6,229 nt of DNA from Hyphomonadaceae bacterium. GTDB taxonomy: Bacteria > Pseudomonadota > Alphaproteobacteria > Caulobacterales > Aquidulcibacteraceae. Each line of letters starts with the position of its first letter. The stretch's first letter is position 1. Shown here in pieces: positions 4,251-6,229 of this stretch. The translations under genes and the position numbers were made by a program. The DNA lies in the NCBI GenBank assembly GCA_016791325.1, contig JAEUMU010000162.1, forward strand, positions 1 through 6,229. The letters are read 5' to 3'. The notes beneath the pieces are model-generated. The model was not told the origin of the DNA, made no database searches, and worked only from the letters and a program-made list of their open reading frames with translations.

Positions 4251-5648
4251 ATGAGCGCTAAGGATTACGTCGTAAAGGACATGAGCCTCGCCGAATGGGG
4301 CCGCAAGGAAATCGAAATCGCTGAAACCGAAATGCCCGGCCTGATGGCTGTGCGCAAAGAATTCGGCCCGTCTCAGCCGCTGAAGGGCGCCCGCATCGCT
4401 GGCTCCCTGCACATGACCATCCAAACCGCCGTGCTGATCGAAACGCTGCAGGCGCTGGGCGCGGAAGTACGCTGGGCCTCATGCAACATCTTCTCCACGC
4501 AAGATCACGCCGCCGCCGCCATCGCCGCCAAAGGCACGCCGGTATTCGCGGTGAAGGGCGAGACGCTGGATGAATACTGGGACTACGCCCACCGCATCTT
4601 CGAATGGCCGAACGGCCAATACGCCAACATGATCCTGGACGACGGCGGCGACGCCACGCTCCTGTGCGTGCTCGGACCGAAGGCGGAGAAGGACGCTGAC
4701 TTCCTCGAGCATCACTCGAACGAGGAAGAGCAGGCGCTGTTCAAGAACATCAAGCGCTACCTGAAGGAAAAGCCCGGCTTCTATGAAGCCATCCGCGCTT
4801 CGGTGAAGGGCGTTTCCGAAGAAACCACCACCGGCGTGCACCGCCTCTATGAAATGGCCAAAAAGGGCGAGTTGCCGTTCCCGGCCATCAACGTCAATGA
4901 CAGCGTCACCAAGTCGAAGTTCGACAACCTCTATGGCTGTCGTGAATCGCTGGTCGACGCCATTCGCCGCGGCACCGATGTGATGCTCTCCGGCAAAGTC
5001 GCGGTCGTGTGCGGCTATGGCGATGTGGGCAAGGGCTCGGCCGCCTCGTTGCGCCAAGGCGGCGCGCGCGTGAAGGTCACGGAAGTCGATCCGATCTGCG
5101 CGCTGCAGGCGGCGATGGAAGGATACGAGGTCGTGACGATGGAGGATGCGGCGCCGCACGCCGATATCTTCGTGACCGCCACCGGCAACAAGGACGTGAT
5201 CACCGTCGATCACATGCGGGCGATGAAGAACAACGCCATCGTCTGCAATATCGGCCACTTCGATTCCGAAATTCAGGTCAGCGGCCTGAAGAACTTCAAG
5301 TGGGACGAAATCAAGCCGCAGGTGCACCACATCGAGTTTCCGAACGGCAACAAGATCATCCTTCTCTCCGAGGGCCGTCTTGTGAACCTCGGCAACGCCA
5401 CCGGCCACCCGAGCTTCGTGATGAGCGCCAGCTTCACCAACCAGACGCTGGCGCAGATCGAACTCTGGACCAATGGCAAGGCGTATAAGAACCAAGTCTA
5501 TACGCTGCCGAAGCACCTCGATGAGAAGGTGGCGCTGCTGCACCTCGATAAGCTGGGCGTGAAGCTCACGAAAATGTCGAAAGAGCAAGCCGATTATATC
5601 GGCGTGACCCCGCAAGGGCCGTTCAAGCCGGACCATTATCGCTACTAG
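4251..5648 (+). CDS. ahcY: Adenosylhomocysteinase (SAH hydrolase)
   Basis: A 465-residue cytosolic enzyme that reversibly splits S-adenosylhomocysteine into adenosine and homocysteine, clearing the inhibitory by-product of methyltransferases and feeding the methionine cycle. Landmarks: [16 protein letters not shown] (51-66), [14 protein letters not shown] (77-90), DDGGD (130-134), [11 protein letters not shown] (190-200), KSKFDNLYG (221-229), the NAD-binding GYGDVGKG (255-262), NIGHFDSEI (333-341), [14 protein letters not shown] (386-399) and the C-terminal KPDHYRY, whose Lys and Tyr reach the NAD of a neighbouring subunit in characterised tetramers. An insertion at about 145-185 marks the long bacterial/plant type, compared with about 432 residues in mammals. 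All key motifs are intact. The start at 4251 is set by AAGGAGG at 4237-4243. Expression is expected to rise with SAH through the riboswitch in its leader. Confidence 0.98.
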   Translation: MSAKDYVVKDMSLAEWGRKEIEIAETEMPGLMAVRKEFGPSQPLKGARIAGSLHMTIQTAVLIETLQALGAEVRWASCNIFSTQDHAAAAIAAKGTPVFAVKGETLDEYWDYAHRIFEWPNGQYANMILDDGGDATLLCVLGPKAEKDADFLEHHSNEEEQALFKNIKRYLKEKPGFYEAIRASVKGVSEETTTGVHRLYEMAKKGELPFPAINVNDSVTKSKFDNLYGCRESLVDAIRRGTDVMLSGKVAVVCGYGDVGKGSAASLRQGGARVKVTEVDPICALQAAMEGYEVVTMEDAAPHADIFVTATGNKDVITVDHMRAMKNNAIVCNIGHFDSEIQVSGLKNFKWDEIKPQVHHIEFPNGNKIILLSEGRLVNLGNATGHPSFVMSASFTNQTLAQIELWTNGKAYKNQVYTLPKHLDEKVALLHLDKLGVKLTKMSKEQADYIGVTPQGPFKPDHYRY

Positions 5649-5667
5649 TCGACGATCGGCGCGTCTC

Positions 5668-5692
5668 CCCTTCTCCCGCAAGGCGAGAAGGG
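5668..5692. repeat. Hairpin after ahcY (CCCTTCTC/GAGAAGGG)
   Basis: CCCTTCTC (5668-5675) pairs perfectly with GAGAAGGG (5685-5692). Two more C-G pairs and a GCAA tetraloop sit inside, with one bulged C at 5684. It begins 20 bases after the ahcY stop. No T-tract follows, so it is either a rho-independent-like end lacking the tail, an mRNA-stabilising hairpin, or a copy of a dispersed intergenic repeat. I cannot tell these apart from one copy. Confidence 0.55.
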
Positions 5693-5717
5693 ATGTGAAG
5701 GCCCTCGCCGCACCATC

Positions 5718-5747
5718 TTGACGCTTAGCCCTCCGGAAGCGCGAACT
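5718..5747 (+). promoter_or_regulatory. Possible promoter of the DsbA-like gene
   Basis: TTGACGC at 5718-5724 matches the alphaproteobacterial -35 exactly. The -10 is poor: CGAACT at 5742-5747 lies 18 bases from the hexamer TTGACG, and no GCTANAWC string is present. The half-match and position between the hairpin and the gene are the only support. Confidence 0.35.
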
Positions 5748-5766
5748 GCGCCCTGGAGGATCGGCC

Positions 5767-6229
5767 ATGACCCAACCGAAGATCGAGGTGATCGAGTACA
5801 CCGACGCCGTGTGCTCGACCGCGTGGGGCGCAGAGCCGTTCCTTCGCAAGCTCGACTGGCGCTACGGCGAGCATCTGGTCTGGCGCAAGGTGATGGGCGG
5901 GCTGGTCGGCGACGCCAGCACGGGCAAGGATAGCTGGGATCGGATCAGCGCGGCCGAGCCGATGCGCAAGTACTGGAAGCGCGTCTGGCATCTGACCGGC
6001 ATGCCCTATCCGAACCCGATGAAGCTGATGCTGCAATCCACCGATCCGCTGGGCGCGGCGGTGAAGGCGGCGGAGCTGCAGGGCCAGGAGGTGGCGCACG
6101 CGGTGCTGCGCCGGTTCCGCGAACGCATCTTCGTCGACGGGATCGGACCGCAGACGCCGGATGAGTTTGATGAGGCCACGGTAGGCCTGGTCGGACTGGA
6201 TCACGCCCGTTGGCGCGCCGATCAGGCCC
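5767..6229 (+). CDS. DsbA-family thioredoxin-fold protein (partial)
   Basis: The first 154 codons of a gene that continues past the right edge. The product begins with a thioredoxin-like strand (KIEVIEYTDAVCS), then AWGAEPFLRKLDWRYGEHLVWRKVMGGLVGD, the layout of DsbA/FrnE-like or 2-hydroxychromene-2-carboxylate isomerase-like proteins. The active-site position reads C16-S-T-A19, so only the first cysteine of a CXXC is present; that argues against a classic disulfide oxidase and for a glutathione-using or non-redox role. There is no signal peptide, so it is probably cytosolic. The helical insertion domain (about residues 60-130) is present; the cis-proline region is not yet reached or not recognisable. 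GGAGGA at 5755-5760 lies six bases before the ATG. The exact function cannot be assigned. Confidence 0.8.
   Translation, partial: MTQPKIEVIEYTDAVCSTAWGAEPFLRKLDWRYGEHLVWRKVMGGLVGDASTGKDSWDRISAAEPMRKYWKRVWHLTGMPYPNPMKLMLQSTDPLGAAVKAAELQGQEVAHAVLRRFRERIFVDGIGPQTPDEFDEATVGLVGLDHARWRADQA

Noticed and set aside
4479..5849. Minus-strand open frame of about 456 codons opposite ahcY.
   Set aside because: It mirrors the codon structure of ahcY, whose motifs are all intact, and gives a repetitive Arg/His/Asp-rich product.

Overview
The window reads as a GC-rich alphaproteobacterial chromosome. This rests on an AHCY of the long proteobacterial type, a GGAAC-N17-CGTT promoter of the EcfG general-stress type, promoters resembling the alphaproteobacterial TTGACG / GCTANAWC pattern, and the gene families present. 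A Caulobacterales/Hyphomonadaceae-like host is a reasonable guess but is not proven. All seven genes called are on the plus strand, and the last one runs off the right edge.

Layout: positions 1-373 hold no gene I can support, only GC-rich inverted repeats and conflicting open frames. An EcfG-type stress promoter (374-399) then drives a compact set: a GlsB/YeaQ/YmgE-type small membrane protein (428-682), a SemiSWEET/PQ-loop protein overlapping it by one base (682-960), and, 30 bases on, a lipoprotein-anchored metallo-beta-lactamase-fold enzyme of the N-acyl-homoserine-lactonase-like group (991-1854). After a 141-base gap with small hairpins comes a 415-residue multi-pass membrane protein with repeated 'conserved TM helix' units, usually named as a mechanosensitive-channel-like protein (1996-3243), closed by a likely terminator (3270-3313).

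Next is a two-gene module: an 80-residue XRE/Cro-type regulator (3351-3593) with a strong -35, an inverted-repeat operator over the -10 and almost no leader, followed at once by a four-helix membrane protein carrying an LDERE motif (3595-4086).

The clearest regulatory element is an S-adenosylhomocysteine (SAH) riboswitch (4140-4226) between a good promoter (4100-4128) and ahcY (4251-5648). Its aptamer has a P1 stem, an internal hairpin and an 8-bp pseudoknot. A segment of the internal hairpin can instead pair across the whole ahcY Shine-Dalgarno sequence, which suggests how SAH could switch translation on. SAH accumulation would thus raise the hydrolase that removes it. The window ends in a DsbA-like thioredoxin-fold gene (5767 onward) whose active-site region keeps only the first cysteine (CSTA).

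I see no mobile element, CRISPR array, tRNA or rRNA. The parts most worth checking are the riboswitch and its platform, the stress-promoter operon with a secreted lactonase-like lipoprotein, the regulator/membrane-protein pair, and the unexplained left end.
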